A DNA stretch of 64,000 nucleotides from contig JAFVXC010000008.1 in the NCBI GenBank assembly GCA_017501345.1, positions 20,236 to 84,235 of the forward strand, read 5' to 3'. A program made the position numbers and the translations under genes. Positions 1-8,690 of this stretch are shown here, piece after piece. The notes under the pieces are model-generated. The model had not been told where the DNA came from and made no database searches. It was given only the letters and a program-made list of their open reading frames with translations. Origin of the DNA: Clostridia bacterium (GTDB lineage Bacteria > Bacillota_A > Clostridia > Oscillospirales > CAG-272). Positions within the stretch are counted from its first letter, which is position 1; the number at the start of each line of letters is the position of its first letter.

Positions 1-483
1 TCCGGTGCTGACGCGGACATCAAGGCAGGTAACTGCCTCCCGATCGCCAACATTCCCGTTGGTACGCTGATCCACAACATCGAGCTTTACCCCGGCAAGG
101 GCGCTCAGCTCGTTCGCTCTGCAGGCGTTTTCGCACAGCTTATCGCTAAGGAAAACGGCCAGGCGCAGGTTCGTCTCCCCTCGGGCGAGGTCAGAATCAT
201 CCGCCTCGAGTGCAAGGCAACCGTTGGTCAGATCGGTAACATCGAGCACGATACCGTTAAGCTCGGTAAGGCAGGTAAGAGCCGTCATAAGGGTATCCGC
301 CCGACGGTCCGCGGTTCGGTTATGAACCCCTGCGATCACCCGCACGGTGGTGGTGAAGGTAAGTCTCCGATCGGTCGTCCTTCGCCTGTTACTCCTTGGG
401 GCAAGCCTGCTCTCGGCTATAAGACGAGAAACAAGAAGGCGAGAACCGAGAAGTTCATCGTAAAGCATAGAAATGCGAAATAA
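1..483 (+). CDS. rplB: 50S ribosomal protein L2, 3' part
   Basis: The first 160 codons of the window read in frame 1 as the C-terminal part of L2 and end at a TAA. The conserved HPHGGGEG segment near the peptidyl-transferase centre and the basic RNA-binding tail ([16 protein letters not shown]) are present. L2 binds 23S rRNA and helps assemble the 50S peptidyl-transferase region. The 5' end lies outside the window. rpsS follows 14 bases downstream with its own Shine-Dalgarno (SD) sequence, so this is the S10-type operon entered midway. Confidence 0.97.
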   Translation, partial: SGADADIKAGNCLPIANIPVGTLIHNIELYPGKGAQLVRSAGVFAQLIAKENGQAQVRLPSGEVRIIRLECKATVGQIGNIEHDTVKLGKAGKSRHKGIRPTVRGSVMNPCDHPHGGGEGKSPIGRPSPVTPWGKPALGYKTRNKKARTEKFIVKHRNAK

Positions 484-497
484 GGAGGGAATATAAA

Positions 498-779
498 ATG
501 AGCAGAAGCTTAAAGAAGGCGCCCTATGTCGAAGAAAAGCTCTACGCTCGCGTTGAAGCAATGAACGCAAGCGGCGAGAAGAAGGTTCTTCAGACCTGGT
601 CCCGCGCATCCACGATATTCCCCGAGTTCGTTGGTCACACCATTGCAGTTCACGACGGCAGAAAGCATGTTCCGGTATACGTTACCGAGGATATGGTGGG
701 CCACAAGCTCGGTGAGTTTGCACCCACCCGTACTTTCAAGGGCCACGCCGGTTCCAAGACGTCCAACAACGGCAAGTAA
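498..779 (+). CDS. rpsS: 30S ribosomal protein S19
   Basis: S19 (93 aa) sits in the head of the 30S subunit and contacts 16S rRNA together with S13. The protein has the usual family length, the typical MSRSLKKAP start and the [15 protein letters not shown] segment. An AAGGAGGG SD lies 9 bases before the ATG. It is placed between rplB and rplV as in nearly all bacteria, and was presumably co-transcribed with them because no promoter is visible in the 14-base gap. Confidence 0.98.
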   Translation: MSRSLKKAPYVEEKLYARVEAMNASGEKKVLQTWSRASTIFPEFVGHTIAVHDGRKHVPVYVTEDMVGHKLGEFAPTRTFKGHAGSKTSNNGK

Positions 780-797
780 TCAAGGAGGAACTGAACA

Positions 798-1145
798 ATG
801 GCAAACGAAAAAGTCGCAAAGGCGTACCTGAAGTACGCTCGTATTTCCCCGAGAAAGGTCTCGATCGTTCTTGACCTCATCCGCGGAAAGGACGCAGGCA
901 CTGCTATGGGCATTCTGATGAATACCAAGAAGAGCGCGTCCGAATATCTTATCAAGCTGCTTAAGAGCGCTATCGCGAATGCAGAAAACAACTTCCAGAT
1001 GGACGCTTCGAAGCTCTATGTCAGTGAGTGCTTCGTATGCCCCGGCCCCACTCTGAAGAGAATGATGCCGAGAGCAAAGGGAAGCGCTGACAGAATCCTG
1101 AAGAGAACCTCCCACGTTACGATGGTTCTCAAGGAAAGAGACTGA
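798..1145 (+). CDS. rplV: 50S ribosomal protein L22
   Basis: L22 (115 aa) lines the peptide exit tunnel. The N-terminal segment KYARISPRKV and the C-terminal hairpin region with PRAKGSADRI and TSHVTMVLKE match the family, and the length is normal. The SD AAGGAGGAA is well spaced from the ATG. It follows rpsS by 18 bases and precedes rpsC by 21 bases in one operon. Confidence 0.98.
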   Translation: MANEKVAKAYLKYARISPRKVSIVLDLIRGKDAGTAMGILMNTKKSASEYLIKLLKSAIANAENNFQMDASKLYVSECFVCPGPTLKRMMPRAKGSADRILKRTSHVTMVLKERD

Positions 1146-1166
1146 GAAAAGGAGGCATAAGTAACA

Positions 1167-2027
1167 ATGGGACAGAAAGTAAATCCCCACGGTATTCGTG
1201 TGGGCGTAATCAAAAACTGGGATTCCAGATGGTTTGTTAAGGATGAAGTGTTCGGCGATACCCTCGTTTCGGACTACAACATTCGTAAGTTCCTGAAGCA
1301 GCGCCTCTACAAGGCAGGCGTTCCGAAGATCGAGATCGAGCGCTTCACCACCACCGATGCAAACGGCAAGGACAGCCAGAGAGTGAAGATCTACATTCAC
1401 TGCGCAAAGCCCGGTATGGTCATCGGTCAGAACGGTAAGGCAATCGACGAGCTCAAGGCTGAGCTTGAAACGATGCTGAAGATGCCCGTTGCTTTGAACA
1501 TCGTCGAGGTTAGAAACCCCGAGCTCAACGCACAGCTCGTTGCTGAGAACATCGCTTCCCAGCTCGAGAACAGAATCAGCTTCCGCCGTGCTATGAAGAT
1601 GGCGATCAAGAATACCATGAACCCCGAGGGCGGTCGTTTCCGCCGCAATGAGAGCCGCAACGCTCCCAAGGCGAAGGGTATCAAGATCAGCTGCGGCGGC
1701 CGTCTGAACGGCGCGGAGATCGCTCGTAACGAGCACTACCACGAGGGTACCATCCCGCTTCAGACGCTTCGTGCGGACATTGACTACGGTTTTGCAGAAG
1801 CAAACACCACCTACGGTAAGATCGGCGTTAAGGTATGGATTTACCTTGGCGAGGTTCTGACTGAGGTCAATCGCCCCACGCTCCAGCAGCCCGCTCCCCG
1901 CAATGAGCGCCCCGAGCGCGGTGACCGTCGTAACGATCGCCGTAACAACGGCGACAGACGTCCCGCAGGTCAGAGACGCGAGGGAAGCAGAGGCCCCAGA
2001 ACTCCCAGAGAAGGAGGGCACAAGTAA
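1167..2027 (+). CDS. rpsC: 30S ribosomal protein S3
   Basis: S3 (286 aa) sits at the mRNA entry channel. The start [13 protein letters not shown], the KH-domain [10 protein letters not shown] loop and the C-terminal [11 protein letters not shown] core are all visible. After about residue 230 comes a tail of roughly 50 residues rich in Arg, Pro, Asn and Gly, longer than in Bacillus S3 (about 218 aa). Such basic tails occur in several Clostridia and are probably disordered rRNA- or mRNA-contacting extensions. The stop codon shares one base with the rplP start, which suggests translational coupling. Confidence 0.97.
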   Translation: MGQKVNPHGIRVGVIKNWDSRWFVKDEVFGDTLVSDYNIRKFLKQRLYKAGVPKIEIERFTTTDANGKDSQRVKIYIHCAKPGMVIGQNGKAIDELKAELETMLKMPVALNIVEVRNPELNAQLVAENIASQLENRISFRRAMKMAIKNTMNPEGGRFRRNESRNAPKAKGIKISCGGRLNGAEIARNEHYHEGTIPLQTLRADIDYGFAEANTTYGKIGVKVWIYLGEVLTEVNRPTLQQPAPRNERPERGDRRNDRRNNGDRRPAGQRREGSRGPRTPREGGHK

Positions 2028-2440
2028 TGTTAATGCCTAAGAGAGTCAAGTTCCGTCGCGTTCAGCGCGGACGACTGAAGGGCAAGGCAACCCGCGGTAA
2101 TACCATTTCGAACGGTCTTTACGGTCTGGTTGCACTCGAGCCCGCTTGGATTACCGCGAATCAGATCGAAGCAGCCCGTATCGCTATGACCCGTTACATC
2201 CGTCGTGGCGGTAAGGTCTGGATCAAGGTCTTCCCGGATAAGCCGATCACCGAAAAGCCCGCTGAAACTCGAATGGGTTCCGGTAAGGGCTCGCCCGAAT
2301 ACTGGGTAGCAGTTGTAAAGCCCGGCCGCGTTATGTTCGAAATGGACGGCGTTGCTGAGGACGTTGCAAAGGAAGCTATGCGTCTTGCAGGCCATAAGCT
2401 CCCGATCAAGACTAAGTTCATTACCAAGGGGGAGGCATAA
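2027..2440 (+). CDS. rplP: 50S ribosomal protein L16
   Basis: L16 (137 aa) binds near the A-site tRNA elbow on the 50S subunit. The [16 protein letters not shown] start, the [18 protein letters not shown] segment and [15 protein letters not shown] are diagnostic. The ATG overlaps the rpsC stop by one base. Its SD (AAGGAGGGC) lies inside the end of rpsC, so the two are probably translationally coupled. Confidence 0.98.
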   Translation: MLMPKRVKFRRVQRGRLKGKATRGNTISNGLYGLVALEPAWITANQIEAARIAMTRYIRRGGKVWIKVFPDKPITEKPAETRMGSGKGSPEYWVAVVKPGRVMFEMDGVAEDVAKEAMRLAGHKLPIKTKFITKGEA

Positions 2441-2443
2441 ACG

Positions 2444-2644
2444 ATGAAAGCACAAGAACTCAGAGCAATGACTCCCGCTGAACTGGATGCAAAGCTGAAG
2501 GAGCTCAAGAGTGAGCTGTTCAACCTTCGCTTCCAGCACGCGATCAACCAGCTTGAGAATCCGCACAAGATCGCGGACGTCAAGAAGGATATCGCTCGCG
2601 TAATGACTGTTATCGGCGAGAAGAAGATCGCCGAAAACGCTTAA
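2444..2644 (+). CDS. rpmC: 50S ribosomal protein L29
   Basis: L29 (66 aa) is the small two-helix protein near the tunnel exit that helps dock signal recognition particle and trigger factor. The [20 protein letters not shown] helix start and [15 protein letters not shown] match the family. The SD (GGGGGAGG) overlaps the end of rplP, and only 3 bases separate the genes. Confidence 0.97.
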   Translation: MKAQELRAMTPAELDAKLKELKSELFNLRFQHAINQLENPHKIADVKKDIARVMTVIGEKKIAENA

Positions 2645-2659
2645 TGGAGGTAAGATACG

Positions 2660-2917
2660 ATGGAAGAAAGAAACTACAGAAAGACCCGTGTCGGCCTTGT
2701 CTCCAGCAATAAGATGGACAAGACTGTTGTCGTCTCGATCGAGGACAACGTCAAGCACGCCGTTTACGGCAAGATCATTAAGCGTACCCTGAAGGTTCAT
2801 GCCCACGATGAGAACAACGAATGCGGAATCGGCGATAAGGTTCAGATTATGGAGACCAGACCGCTTTCCAAGACCAAGAGATGGCGCGTTGTTAAGATTA
2901 TCGAAAAGGCGAAATAA
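2660..2917 (+). CDS. rpsQ: 30S ribosomal protein S17
   Basis: S17 (85 aa) is a primary 16S rRNA binder with an OB-fold. [19 protein letters not shown] and the [15 protein letters not shown] segment are classic. Length and position after rpmC are as expected. An SD (TGGAGGTAAG) precedes the ATG. Confidence 0.97.
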   Translation: MEERNYRKTRVGLVSSNKMDKTVVVSIEDNVKHAVYGKIIKRTLKVHAHDENNECGIGDKVQIMETRPLSKTKRWRVVKIIEKAK

Positions 2918-2986
2918 TTTTAGTCGGCAAGACACACTTATCAGTAGATACGGCACAGAACCGTATTGAAACAGGAGGAAAATAAA

Positions 2987-3355
2987 GTGATTCAGCAGCA
3001 AACACTTATGAAGGTTGCCGACAACACCGGGGCAAAGGAACTGATGTGCATCCGTGTACTCGGAGGAACCGGTCGCAGATATGGTAATATCGGCGACGTT
3101 GTAGTAGCTTGTGTTAAGAAGGCTACTCCCGGCGGTGTTGTAAAGAAGGGTGACGTCGTAAAATGCGTAATCGTCAGAAGCGTTCACGGAATGAAGCGCG
3201 CAGACGGTTCCTACATTAAGTTCGACGAGAACTCTGCGGTAATTGTTAAGGAAGATGGCGAGCCTAAGGGCACGCGTATCTTCGGTCCGGTAGCAAGAGA
3301 GCTTCGTGAAAAGGGTTACACCAAGATCCTCTCTCTCGCTCCCGAAGTACTGTAA
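2987..3355 (+). CDS. rplN: 50S ribosomal protein L14, GTG start
   Basis: L14 (122 aa) lies at the subunit interface and contacts 16S rRNA. The GTG at 2987 is chosen because it gives the family start [18 protein letters not shown] and exactly the usual 122 residues. It is also preceded by an ACAGGAGGAA SD at good spacing. An in-frame TTG further upstream would add seven residues across that SD and is unlikely. The 69-base gap after rpsQ shows no promoter. Confidence 0.96.
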   Translation: MIQQQTLMKVADNTGAKELMCIRVLGGTGRRYGNIGDVVVACVKKATPGGVVKKGDVVKCVIVRSVHGMKRADGSYIKFDENSAVIVKEDGEPKGTRIFGPVARELREKGYTKILSLAPEVL

Positions 3356-3369
3356 GGAGGTATCGTACA

Positions 3370-3717
3370 ATGTCTAAGATGAATATCAGAAAGGACGATA
3401 CCGTAATCGTTCTCTCCGGTGACGACAAGGGCGCTACCGGTAAGGTCATCAGTGTCTCTCCCTCGGAGAGAAAGGTGATCGTGGAGGGTGTTAACATTAT
3501 CCATAAGCACGTTAAGCCCCGCAGACAGGGCGAGACGGGTGGCATCATCGACGCAGAAGGCGCAATTTACGCCGACAAGGTCGCAGTAGTATGCCCCAAG
3601 TGCGGCAAGGCTTGCCGTGTTGGCCACAAGAAGGTAGCCGACAAGAATGGCAAGATGAAGACCGTTCGTATTGCAGCAGGCAAGAAGCACGAAGCTTGCG
3701 GCAATCCTGAACTTTGA
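3370..3717 (+). CDS. rplX: 50S ribosomal protein L24
   Basis: L24 (115 aa) is an assembly-initiator protein with a KOW motif: the [21 protein letters not shown] start fits it. The C-terminal [13 protein letters not shown] segment keeps one CxxC pair, while the second half of the usual zinc knuckle is reduced to a single CG. It is slightly longer than Bacillus L24. It is followed after 17 bases by rplE. Confidence 0.96.
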   Translation: MSKMNIRKDDTVIVLSGDDKGATGKVISVSPSERKVIVEGVNIIHKHVKPRRQGETGGIIDAEGAIYADKVAVVCPKCGKACRVGHKKVADKNGKMKTVRIAAGKKHEACGNPEL

Positions 3718-3734
3718 TTGGGAGGAATCGGAAA

Positions 3735-4274
3735 ATGGCAAGACTGAAGGATTATTACAAAGCTGAAGTTGCCCCCGCTCTCATGAAGCAGTTCGGATAC
3801 TCCAGCGTTATGCAGATCCCGAAGCTCGACAAGATCGTTGTCAACGTCGGCGCGGGTGAGGCAAAGGAAAACTCCAAGGTCATCGAGAACGTAATCAATG
3901 ACCTTACCCTCATCACCGGTCAGAAGGCTGTTGCAACCACCGCTAAGAAGTCGGTTGCAAACTTCAAGATCCGTGAGGGCCAGAAGATTGGTGCGAAGGT
4001 TACCCTCCGCGGCAATCAGATGTATGAATTTATGGACCGCCTCTTTAACTTCTCGCTTCCGCGTGTCCGTGACTTCAAGGGTATCAACCCCAACGCCTTC
4101 GACGGTCGCGGCAACTACGCGCTCGGTCTGAAGGAACAGCTGATCTTCCCCGAGATCGAATACGACAAGGTCGATGCGATCCGCGGTATGGATATTTGCT
4201 TCGTTACCACTGCGAACACTGACGAAGAGGCGCGCGCGCTTCTCACGCTCATGGGCGCACCGTTTGCGAAGTAA
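3735..4274 (+). CDS. rplE: 50S ribosomal protein L5
   Basis: L5 (179 aa, the standard length) binds 5S rRNA in the central protuberance. The ATG at 3735 gives [12 protein letters not shown] and follows a GGGAGGAATCGG SD. An upstream in-frame TTG overlapping rplX would add seven residues and lacks an [19 protein letters not shown] and the [16 protein letters not shown] stretch are diagnostic. Confidence 0.97.
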   Translation: MARLKDYYKAEVAPALMKQFGYSSVMQIPKLDKIVVNVGAGEAKENSKVIENVINDLTLITGQKAVATTAKKSVANFKIREGQKIGAKVTLRGNQMYEFMDRLFNFSLPRVRDFKGINPNAFDGRGNYALGLKEQLIFPEIEYDKVDAIRGMDICFVTTANTDEEARALLTLMGAPFAK

Positions 4275-4290
4275 TCGGAGGTAAAGAAAA

Positions 4291-4476
4291 ATGGCAAAGA
4301 AATCCATGATCAACAAGCAGCAGAAGGCACAGAAGTTCTCCACGAGAGAATACAACCGTTGCAAGATCTGCGGCCGTCCCCACGCTTATATCCGCAAGTA
4401 CGGCATCTGCCGTATCTGCTTCCGCGAGCGCGCATACGCTGGCGAGATCCCGGGCGTGAAGAAGGCATCCTGGTAA
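4291..4476 (+). CDS. rpsN: 30S ribosomal protein S14, zinc-binding type
   Basis: S14 type Z (61 aa) binds the 30S head. Four zinc ligands are visible as CKIC (Cys24, Cys27) and CRIC (Cys40, Cys43). The short length and the C-terminal [11 protein letters not shown] are typical of the Gram-positive zinc form. It follows rplE by 16 bases. A folded non-coding gap of 225 bases separates it from rpsH. Confidence 0.97.
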   Translation: MAKKSMINKQQKAQKFSTREYNRCKICGRPHAYIRKYGICRICFRERAYAGEIPGVKKASW

Positions 4477-4516
4477 GAAACGCTTCTCGGTCGAGAAGAA
4501 GTCTTACAGGCTTTAA

Positions 4517-4637
4517 GGTGGTCTGCAAATGCAGACTGTCACCGTTCATTTGGAACCGCTCACGGTTCCTTGTGATAAACCCCTAACTACCGGTAGGAAA
4601 TCCGAGCGGCAACGCCGCAACGGATTTAACCCCCGGT
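4517..4637 (+). other. Structured intergenic RNA segment before rpsH
   Basis: Three consecutive hairpins fill the gap between rpsN and rpsH. Hairpin 1 pairs GTCTGCA (4521-4527) with TGCAGAC (4530-4536), extended by GGTG/CACC across a small bulge. Hairpin 2 pairs GGAACCG (4552-4558) with CGGTTCC (4563-4569). Hairpin 3 pairs ACCGG (4589-4593) with CCGGT (4633-4637), encloses AAATCCG/CGGATTT (4598-4604/4621-4627), and has an inner CGGC/GCCG. No T-tract follows, so it is not an ordinary terminator. It may be an mRNA site for a ribosomal protein such as S8, but that is inference. Confidence 0.6.
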
Positions 4638-4701
4638 CGGCCGCCGTGGACTGACGATCCCGGCAGCAAGAATAAAACTTGCATACAGGAGGATTATTAC
4701 T

Positions 4702-5106
4702 ATGCAAATGTCAGATGTTATTGCCGATATGCTCACCAGAATCCGTAACGCAAATGATGCAAAGCACGCTACGGTAGAGATCCCGGCATCCAACATGAAG
4801 AAGGCAATCGCCGAAATCCTTGTTAACGAAGGCTACATCAAGAGCTACACCGTCAAGGACGCAGAGGAAGGCAAGCAGGGCACGATCGTTGTTTCGCTGA
4901 AGTACGGCGCAGGCAAGTCGAAGGTTATTCGCGGCATCAAGCGCGTTTCCAAGCCCGGTCTCCGTATTTACGCTGGCTACGAGGATATGCCCAAGGTCAT
5001 GAACGGCCTCGGCATCGCGATCGTTTCCACCTCCAAGGGCATTATGACCGACAAAAAGGCTCGCTCTCTGAAGGTTGGCGGCGAAGTTATCGCCTTCGTA
5101 TGGTAA
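4702..5106 (+). CDS. rpsH: 30S ribosomal protein S8
   Basis: S8 (134 aa) binds helix 21 of 16S rRNA and, in E. coli, represses the spc operon. [16 protein letters not shown] and the C-terminal [20 protein letters not shown] are diagnostic. The start is supported by CAGGAGGATT 8 bases upstream. The preceding structured gap (4517-4637) is unusual at this point of the operon and could bear on autoregulation. Confidence 0.97.
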   Translation: MQMSDVIADMLTRIRNANDAKHATVEIPASNMKKAIAEILVNEGYIKSYTVKDAEEGKQGTIVVSLKYGAGKSKVIRGIKRVSKPGLRIYAGYEDMPKVMNGLGIAIVSTSKGIMTDKKARSLKVGGEVIAFVW

Positions 5107-5127
5107 GGAAGCAGGAGGTATAACGCT

Positions 5128-5703
5128 ATGTCAAGAATTGGAAACGCTCCGATTGCGATCCCCGCAGGTGTGACCGTTGAGGTCGCCGCAAATAATGTTG
5201 TTACCGTTAAGGGTCCCAAGGGTACTCTTACGCAGGCTCTCTGCCCCAGAATGACCATCACGGTCGAGGGCACTGAGGTTAAGGTGTCCCGCCCCTCCGA
5301 GGAGAAGGCTGACAAGAGCCTTCACGGTCTGACCCGCTCGCTTCTCAACAATATGGTTGTTGGTGTAACGAACGGCTACGAGAAGAAGCTCGAGATCGTT
5401 GGTGTCGGTTACAAGGTCGTAAAGACCGGTAAGACCCTCCAGCTGTTCCTCGGTCACTCGCTCGTTCCGGGTGCGGCAACGCCTCAGGCTCAGTTCTGCG
5501 TTGAGGAGACCGACGACGTTAAGTTCGACGTTCCGGACGCAAACACCATTATCGTTAAGGGCATTAACAAGCAGGCTGTCGGTCAGATGGCAGCCGTCAT
5601 CAGAGGCAAGAGACCTCCCGAGCCGTACCACGGTAAGGGCGTTAAGTACGCTGATGAATATATCCGTCGTAAGGCTGGTAAGGCCGGCGGCAAGAAGAAG
5701 TAA
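5128..5703 (+). CDS. rplF: 50S ribosomal protein L6 with internal insertion
   Basis: L6 (191 aa) lies at the base of the L7/L12 stalk near the factor-binding site. MSRIGNAPIAIPAGV and RGKRPPEPYHGKGVKY are canonical. Between LFLGHS (residues about 108-113) and VKFDVPDANTIIVKG the sequence carries about 9-10 extra residues (PGAATPQAQF region) compared with Bacillus or E. coli L6, where the stretch is shorter. This is probably a surface loop. The C-terminus ends in a lysine- and glycine-rich tail. Confidence 0.96.
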   Translation: MSRIGNAPIAIPAGVTVEVAANNVVTVKGPKGTLTQALCPRMTITVEGTEVKVSRPSEEKADKSLHGLTRSLLNNMVVGVTNGYEKKLEIVGVGYKVVKTGKTLQLFLGHSLVPGAATPQAQFCVEETDDVKFDVPDANTIIVKGINKQAVGQMAAVIRGKRPPEPYHGKGVKYADEYIRRKAGKAGGKKK

Positions 5704-5723
5704 TTTGAAAGGAGTAAGCTAAA

Positions 5724-6083
5724 ATGGTATCGAGAAAAGACAGTAACAAAGCTCGTCTTAAGAGACATAAGAGAATCAGAGCAAAGATCTCCGGAACCGC
5801 AGCTCGTCCGCGTCTTTCGGTTTTCCGCTCCGAGGCTCATATCAGCGCGCAGATCATCGATGATGAAGCAGGCGTAACGCTCGTCTCCGCTTCCTCCTAT
5901 GAGAAGGACTTCACCGAGTACGGCGGAAACAAGGAAGCTGCAAGAAAGATCGGTAAGACTCTTGCCGAGAGAGCTGCAGCAAAGGGTATCACCGATGTCG
6001 TATTCGACAGAAGCGGCTATCTTTATCACGGACGTGTATCGGAACTGGCTGAAGGCGCTCGCGAGGGCGGCCTGAAGTTCTGA
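5724..6083 (+). CDS. rplR: 50S ribosomal protein L18
   Basis: L18 (119 aa) binds 5S rRNA together with L5. The basic N-terminus ([12 protein letters not shown]), RPRLSVFRS and the terminal [23 protein letters not shown] match the family. The SD GAAAGGAG precedes the ATG. An 88-base gap with two hairpins separates it from rpsE. Confidence 0.97.
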   Translation: MVSRKDSNKARLKRHKRIRAKISGTAARPRLSVFRSEAHISAQIIDDEAGVTLVSASSYEKDFTEYGGNKEAARKIGKTLAERAAAKGITDVVFDRSGYLYHGRVSELAEGAREGGLKF

Positions 6084-6090
6084 GTTTGCT

Positions 6091-6153
6091 CCCGCATTTT
6101 GCGGGGTGAACTGAATTCCGGTTTGTACACTGTTCAAAGCATTTACTTGAACA
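6091..6153 (+). other. Two hairpins between rplR and rpsE
   Basis: The gap contains CCCGC (6091-6095) pairing with GCGGG (6101-6105), and TGTTCAA (6131-6137) pairing perfectly with TTGAACA (6147-6153) across a 9-base loop. No T-tract follows either, so they are probably mRNA-stability or processing structures within the operon rather than terminators. Confidence 0.4.
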
Positions 6154-6171
6154 AATATCAGGAGAATTAAC

Positions 6172-6681
6172 ATGGCAAAAAGAATTAACGCAAACGAGCT
6201 CGGCGAACTCGAAGAAAAGCTCGTTGTTGTAAACCGTGTTTCCAAGACCGTCAAAGGTGGCCGTATTGCAAGATATGCAGCACTTATGGTCGTAGGTGAT
6301 AAGAATGGTCACGTCGGCGTAGGACTTGGAAAGGCAGCTGAGGTTCCCGAAGCAGTTCGCAAGGGAATTGAGGATGCAAAGAAGAATATGATCGAGGTCG
6401 CACTCAAGGGCACCACCATTCCTCACGAGGTTCTCGGTGAGTACGGTGCAGGCAGAGTCCTCATTAAGCCCGCAGGCGCAGGTACCGGTATCATCGCAGG
6501 TGATAAGGTCAGAATCGTTCTCGAGCTGGCAGGTATCTCTAACGTTCGTGCAAAGTGCCTCCGCTCGAACAACCCGATCAACGTGGTCCGCGCAACCATC
6601 GCAGGCCTCGAAGAGCTTCGCTCCGCTGAAGAGATCGCTAAGATCCGTACCATCAGCGTAGAGCAGGTCAAGAACGGTTAA
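6172..6681 (+). CDS. rpsE: 30S ribosomal protein S5
   Basis: S5 (169 aa) acts in decoding accuracy and mRNA unwinding. The double-stranded-RNA-binding-like N-domain ([22 protein letters not shown]) and the C-domain ([32 protein letters not shown]) are intact. SD CAGGAGAA lies upstream of the ATG. Length is as in other Firmicutes. Confidence 0.97.
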   Translation: MAKRINANELGELEEKLVVVNRVSKTVKGGRIARYAALMVVGDKNGHVGVGLGKAAEVPEAVRKGIEDAKKNMIEVALKGTTIPHEVLGEYGAGRVLIKPAGAGTGIIAGDKVRIVLELAGISNVRAKCLRSNNPINVVRATIAGLEELRSAEEIAKIRTISVEQVKNG

Positions 6682-6695
6682 GGGGGTAATCGGTA

Positions 6696-6869
6696 ATGAT
6701 TAAGGTAACTCTTACGAAGAGCCTGATCGCTTCCTCCCCGAAGCAGAAGGCAAATGCGATCTCCCTCGGACTGAAGAACATCGGCGACTCCATCGAAGCA
6801 CAGGATACTCCCGCGCTTCGCGGTAAGCTGAAGGTTCTCGCGCACCTTATTAAGGTCGAAAACGTATAA
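6696..6869 (+). CDS. rpmD: 50S ribosomal protein L30
   Basis: A 57-residue ORF starting [19 protein letters not shown] between rpsE and rplO is L30, the small bacterial-type protein with IGLKN-like helix ([23 protein letters not shown]). It has a GGGGGTAAT SD at suitable distance. Position between S5 and L15 is the universal location of rpmD. Confidence 0.96.
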   Translation: MIKVTLTKSLIASSPKQKANAISLGLKNIGDSIEAQDTPALRGKLKVLAHLIKVENV

Positions 6870-6883
6870 GGAGGTACGCAAGA

Positions 6884-7312
6884 ATGAACGAAAAGAATAT
6901 TTCTCTCGAAACCCTTTCCCCTGCCGTTCCCGCAAAGAAGGTCTACAGAAAGGGTAGAGGTCCGGCCTCCGGCAACGGTAAGACTGCCGGTAAGGGTCAC
7001 AAGGGCCAGAACGCTCGCTCCGGCGGCGGTGTAAGACCCGGCTTTGAGGGCGGTCAGTTCCCGATCTACCGTCAGCTTCCGAAGCGTGGCTTTAACAACT
7101 ACAGATTCGCAAAGACTTACGAAATCGTAAAGACCGGCGATCTGAATCGTTATGAAGACGGCGCAGAAATCGATCTTACGGAAAAGAAGGTTCTTGTCGG
7201 CGGCGAGCAGCTTCAGAAGAAGCTCACCGTTAAGGCATCCGCTTTCTCCGCAGGCGCCAAGGCAATGATTGAAGCAGCAGGTGGTAGTGTCGTAGTTGTA
7301 GAGGAGGAATAA
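6884..7312 (+). CDS. rplO: 50S ribosomal protein L15
   Basis: L15 (142 aa) is a late-assembly 50S protein. The glycine-rich [22 protein letters not shown] N-terminus, [18 protein letters not shown] and the C-terminal [12 protein letters not shown] are diagnostic. It ends 4 bases before the secY ATG, and the secY SD (GAGGAGGAAT) lies inside the rplO end, so the two are translationally linked. Confidence 0.97.
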   Translation: MNEKNISLETLSPAVPAKKVYRKGRGPASGNGKTAGKGHKGQNARSGGGVRPGFEGGQFPIYRQLPKRGFNNYRFAKTYEIVKTGDLNRYEDGAEIDLTEKKVLVGGEQLQKKLTVKASAFSAGAKAMIEAAGGSVVVVEEE

Positions 7313-7316
7313 TAAG

Positions 7317-8642
7317 ATGTTTCAGACTTTGAAAAACGCGTGGAAGATTGCAGAGCTTAAGAGCAAGCTCCTCTTCACGCTTCTGATCGTCATCCTTTAC
7401 AGAATCGGTGCCAACATCCCGGTACCGTATATCAGCCAGGCAGTGCTTTCGGGCGACGCGCTTTCGACGCAGGGAACGATCTTTGACTTTGTCAATACGC
7501 TCTCCGGCGGTGCGTTCAGCCGGGCAACGCTGTTTGCACTCGGTGTGTCTCCGTACATCACCGCTTCGATCGTAATTCAGCTTCTCTCCGTTGCGATTCC
7601 TTACTTTGAGAATCTCGCAAAGCAGGGTGAGGACGGTAAGAAGGTCCTGTCGAGATGGACGCGCGGCTGCACCGCAGTTCTCGGTCTCGTCACGGCAATC
7701 GGTTACACTGTATACCTGAACAGTGCGGGAATGCTTGGCGTTTCGCTCAACTTCTTCAACGGCACTGTTATGGTTGCTTGCTACTGTGCAGGCACCTGTC
7801 TTGTGATGTGGCTCGCAGAACGGATCAACGAATTCGGTATCGGCAACGGTATCTCCGTTATTCTGTTCGCAAACATCATCGCAAGCTTCCCGAGGCTCAT
7901 CGCTAACATCTGGAGCTTCATCAGATTCGGTAGCGCAGACGGTGGATTCAATCCTTGGGGCATCGCTCTTGCGGTTTTCGTTGTTGCGTTTATGGTCGGT
8001 ATGGTCATTCTGATCGTTCTGATCACCGACTCCGAAAGAAGAATCCCTGTTTTGTACGCAAAGCGTACGGTCGGACGTAAGCAGTATGGTGGACAGTCCT
8101 CGAACCTTCCCATCAAGCTGAATATGACCGGTGTTATGCCGATCATCTTCGCAAATGCGATCGTTTCGATTCCTGCTACGATCATTGCGTTCTTCAGAAA
8201 GCCGCCCAAGTGGCTTGAGATCACGAACGATATCCTCAGCTACGACTCGTGGCTCTACGTTTTGATCTTCACGTTGCTCATTATCGCGTTCGCATTCTTC
8301 TACGTGATGATTTCCTTCAATCCCGTTGAAGTTGCAAACAACATTCAGCAGCAGGGTGGTCAGGTTCGCGGCATTCGTCCCGGACGTCCTACGGTTGAGT
8401 ACATTTCTAAGGTGCTGAACCGCATCACGCTCCTCGGCGCACTCTTCGTATGTGCGATCGCGTGCGTTCCGCTGGTCATCTACATTGTGCTCGGCTATAT
8501 TTCCGTGAATGCACAGGCTACCTTCAGCTCGTTCGCATTCCTCGGATCGTCGATCATCATCGTAGTCGGCGTTGCACTCGAAACCGTTCGCGAGCTCGAG
8601 GCACAGATGTCGCTTCGTAACTACAAGGGCTTCCTCGATTGA
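7317..8642 (+). CDS. secY: Preprotein translocase subunit SecY
   Basis: SecY (441 aa) is the central channel of the Sec translocon in the cytoplasmic membrane. Ten hydrophobic spans are evident, starting near residue 18 (LLFTLLIVILYRIGANIPVP). The plug/TM2 region, the GQSSNLPIKLNMTGVMPIIF segment and the cytoplasmic C5 loop with RGIRPGRPTVEYI match the family. Being linked to rplO and adk is the standard arrangement. Confidence 0.97.
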   Translation: MFQTLKNAWKIAELKSKLLFTLLIVILYRIGANIPVPYISQAVLSGDALSTQGTIFDFVNTLSGGAFSRATLFALGVSPYITASIVIQLLSVAIPYFENLAKQGEDGKKVLSRWTRGCTAVLGLVTAIGYTVYLNSAGMLGVSLNFFNGTVMVACYCAGTCLVMWLAERINEFGIGNGISVILFANIIASFPRLIANIWSFIRFGSADGGFNPWGIALAVFVVAFMVGMVILIVLITDSERRIPVLYAKRTVGRKQYGGQSSNLPIKLNMTGVMPIIFANAIVSIPATIIAFFRKPPKWLEITNDILSYDSWLYVLIFTLLIIAFAFFYVMISFNPVEVANNIQQQGGQVRGIRPGRPTVEYISKVLNRITLLGALFVCAIACVPLVIYIVLGYISVNAQATFSSFAFLGSSIIIVVGVALETVRELEAQMSLRNYKGFLD

Positions 8643-8690
8643 TCGTCGAGTAAACCATAACAAACTGAACCAAAACAAACGGAGGAAATT

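Noticed and set aside
780..2021. Long minus-strand open frame antisense to rpsS-rplV-rpsC
   Set aside because: It is a shadow of strongly conserved ribosomal protein genes in a moderate-GC genome, with no SD and no recognisable product. The similar long minus frames at 2030-3370 and 7230-9203 fail for the same reason.
4359..4586. Plus-strand open frame over the rpsN end and the folded gap
   Set aside because: It is out of frame with rpsN and covers a region explained by RNA stems. No SD or family.
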